From Acidobacteriota bacterium (GTDB lineage Bacteria > Acidobacteriota > UBA4820 > DSQY01): a DNA stretch of 7,346 nucleotides. Each line of letters opens with the position of its first letter. Positions within the stretch are counted from its first letter, which is position 1. Below are positions 6,266 to 7,346 of this stretch, piece by piece. Location: NCBI GenBank assembly GCA_022759065.1, contig JAEMPZ010000205.1:1-7346 (forward strand). The letters run 5' to 3'. Both the position numbers and the translations under genes were made by a program. Under the pieces are notes generated by a model that was given only the letters and a program-made list of their open reading frames with translations, ran no database searches and was not told the DNA's origin.

Positions 6266-7212
6266 TCGTCCTGGACAGGTTTGAAAACATTCCGCTCCAT
6301 TCGCCGCCCGTGATCGCGACGATCGGCAACTTCGACGGCCTCCACCGGGGCCATAAACGGCTGCTTAGAAAGGTCCTTTCAAGGGCGCGCGAGGAGGGCG
6401 GCACATCGGCTTTGGTGACTTTTGAGCCGCACCCCTTGAAAGTCCTTCACCCCGAGGCCGCGCCGGCGTTGATTCTCACGCTCTCTCAAAAGCGCGACAT
6501 CCTCGCCTATCTTGGACTTCAACTGCTCATCGAGATTCCCTTCGACCAGAAGTTCGCAAGCATGGAAGCCGATGAGTTCGTGCGCGCCCTCGCCAAAGGG
6601 TTGTCTCCCTCCGAGATATACATCGGCGAGGACTTCCGCTTCGGGCGCCAAAGGCGCGGCGACATCGAGTTGCTGCGCTCTCTTCAGGACGAGCTTGGAT
6701 TCAAGGCGGAAGCGATACCGAAACTTCAGGTTGACGGGAGCGACGTCTCTTCCACGCGCATCCGCGGCCTTCTGGTGGCCGGACGGATGGAGGAGGCCGT
6801 CCGCCTGCTGGGCAGGCCGTACATCATAGAAGGCGTCGTCCGCCACGGCGACGCGCGCGGCGCGACGCTCGGCTTCCCGACCGCCAACCTCTCGATCGAA
6901 AACGAACTCATCCCGGCCCACGGCGTCTACGTCGCCGCTGTTGACATCGGGGACAATCCCCTCTTGCCAGGCGTCGCAAATCTGGGCGTTCGTCCCACGT
7001 TCGGTCAGACGCAGGTTGCCGTCGAGGTCCACCTTCTCCGCGGCGGGAAAGATCTTTACGGCAAGAAGATACGTTGCTTTTTCTTTCAGTTTTTAAGGCC
7101 GGAAATGAAATTCCCCTCCGTGGAGGCTTTGAAGGAGGCCATCGCCTCCGACGTCGCGGCCGCCCACTCCTTCTTCGCTACCAACAGCCTCCAGCGCCGG
7201 ATGTTTTATTGA
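6262..7212 (+). CDS. ribF: Bifunctional riboflavin kinase / FAD synthetase (RibF)
   Basis: RibF phosphorylates riboflavin to FMN and then adenylylates FMN to FAD in the cytoplasm. From GTG at 6262 it is 316 residues, the normal length. The N-terminal adenylyltransferase domain has [10 protein letters not shown] (22-31, with the HxGH motif H28-H31), TFEPHP, the EDFRFG segment and SSTRIRG (163-169). The C-terminal riboflavin kinase domain has LGFPTAN (203-209), [12 protein letters not shown] (around 244-248), the probable catalytic Glu in VEVHLL (E255), and a [10 protein letters not shown]...[10 protein letters not shown] region. All key residues of both activities are present. The GTG overlaps the pgpA TGA as GTGA. 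No strong Shine-Dalgarno precedes it (only GGAT 6 nt before), so translation probably depends on coupling to pgpA. A GTG at 6250 is an alternative adding four residues. The frame is open upstream to 6034, but that part lies inside pgpA. Confidence 0.96.
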   Translation: MIVLDRFENIPLHSPPVIATIGNFDGLHRGHKRLLRKVLSRAREEGGTSALVTFEPHPLKVLHPEAAPALILTLSQKRDILAYLGLQLLIEIPFDQKFASMEADEFVRALAKGLSPSEIYIGEDFRFGRQRRGDIELLRSLQDELGFKAEAIPKLQVDGSDVSSTRIRGLLVAGRMEEAVRLLGRPYIIEGVVRHGDARGATLGFPTANLSIENELIPAHGVYVAAVDIGDNPLLPGVANLGVRPTFGQTQVAVEVHLLRGGKDLYGKKIRCFFFQFLRPEMKFPSVEALKEAIASDVAAAHSFFATNSLQRRMFY

Positions 7213-7217
7213 AGCTC

Positions 7218-7246
7218 TTGACCTTTTGCGCTCCGGCAGCTAATCT
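7218..7246 (+). promoter_or_regulatory. Candidate promoter of tRNA-Ser
   Basis: TTGACC (7218-7223, five of six -35 matches), exactly 17 bp, then TAATCT (7241-7246, keeping the key T, A and final T of the -10). It begins 6 bp after the ribF stop. The predicted start near 7253 is about 4 nt before the mature tRNA, as is common for tRNA genes. I see no terminator between ribF and the tRNA, so read-through from ribF could also contribute. Confidence 0.5.
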
Positions 7247-7256
7247 CTACCTCTGC

Positions 7257-7344
7257 GGAGAGATGGCCGAGCGGCCGAAGGCGCCGGTCTTGAAAACCGG
7301 TTTCCCGCAAGGGAACGGGGGTTCGAATCCCTCTCTCTCCGCCA
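7257..7344 (+). tRNA. tRNA-Ser (anticodon UGA)
   Basis: A complete class II tRNA of 88 nt including an encoded CCA. The 7-bp acceptor stem GGAGAGA/TCTCTCC pairs perfectly (7257-7263 with 7334-7340), followed by G73 (7341) and CCA (7342-7344). The anticodon stem CCGGT/ACCGG encloses loop CTTGAAA, with anticodon TGA at 7291-7293, which reads UCA and related serine codons. The long variable arm, with CCC/GGG pairing, is typical of serine tRNAs. The T-loop is TTCGAAT on a 5-bp stem with one G-U pair. Only two bases of the window remain after it. Confidence 0.97.
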
Positions 7345-7346
7345 AA

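Noticed and set aside
1..7346. CRISPR array, insertion sequence, toxin-antitoxin or other mobile or defence module
   Set aside because: No regularly spaced repeats, transposase or integrase motifs, terminal inverted repeats or defence-type domains are seen on either strand.

Overview
The window comes from a GC-rich diderm (Gram-negative-type) bacterium. It encodes a FadL/OmpP1-family outer-membrane beta-barrel with a signal peptide and C-terminal Phe, a large exported zinc metalloprotease, and conserved bacterial housekeeping genes. The exact phylum cannot be read from the sequence. The style of the protease (HEVGHGLD, and a Cys-rich catalytic region ending in an NLSDGTPHG-like segment) and of the FadL homologue recalls Acidobacteriota or the former Deltaproteobacteria; this is an impression, not a demonstration.

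Layout. The left third (1-2476, minus strand) is one continuous open frame for a secreted metalloprotease. It runs off the left edge, so at least 825 residues are present and the C-terminus is missing. It has a signal peptide, a propeptide-like region, a catalytic region with HEVGH, a fibronectin-III-like domain and the start of a further beta-sandwich repeat. Positions 2477-2875 are a 399-bp intergenic region holding the protease leader (a perfect 7-bp hairpin and a possible -10 element), a short degenerate heptamer repeat and a strong intrinsic terminator for the next gene. Positions 2876-4312 (minus) encode the FadL-like porin, read from a near-consensus sigma70 promoter at 4339-4367.

The right half is divergent. 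On the plus strand is a tight three-gene cluster, rimO-pgpA-ribF (4483-7212), in which neighbouring genes overlap by 8 and 4 bp and all three best starts are non-ATG (TTG, TTG, GTG). Their products are a ribosomal protein S12 methylthiotransferase, phosphatidylglycerophosphatase A and the bifunctional riboflavin kinase/FAD synthetase. They are linked by probable co-transcription rather than by a shared pathway. A tRNA-Ser(UGA) follows 44 bp later at the right edge, with a plausible promoter of its own in the gap.

Nothing here looks like a new defence, mobile or RNA-guided system. The least ordinary element is the protease, whose zinc-ligand spacing and domain order do not match the textbook thermolysin or fungalysin layouts. 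Next are its leader hairpin and the uniform use of non-ATG starts in the rimO cluster.
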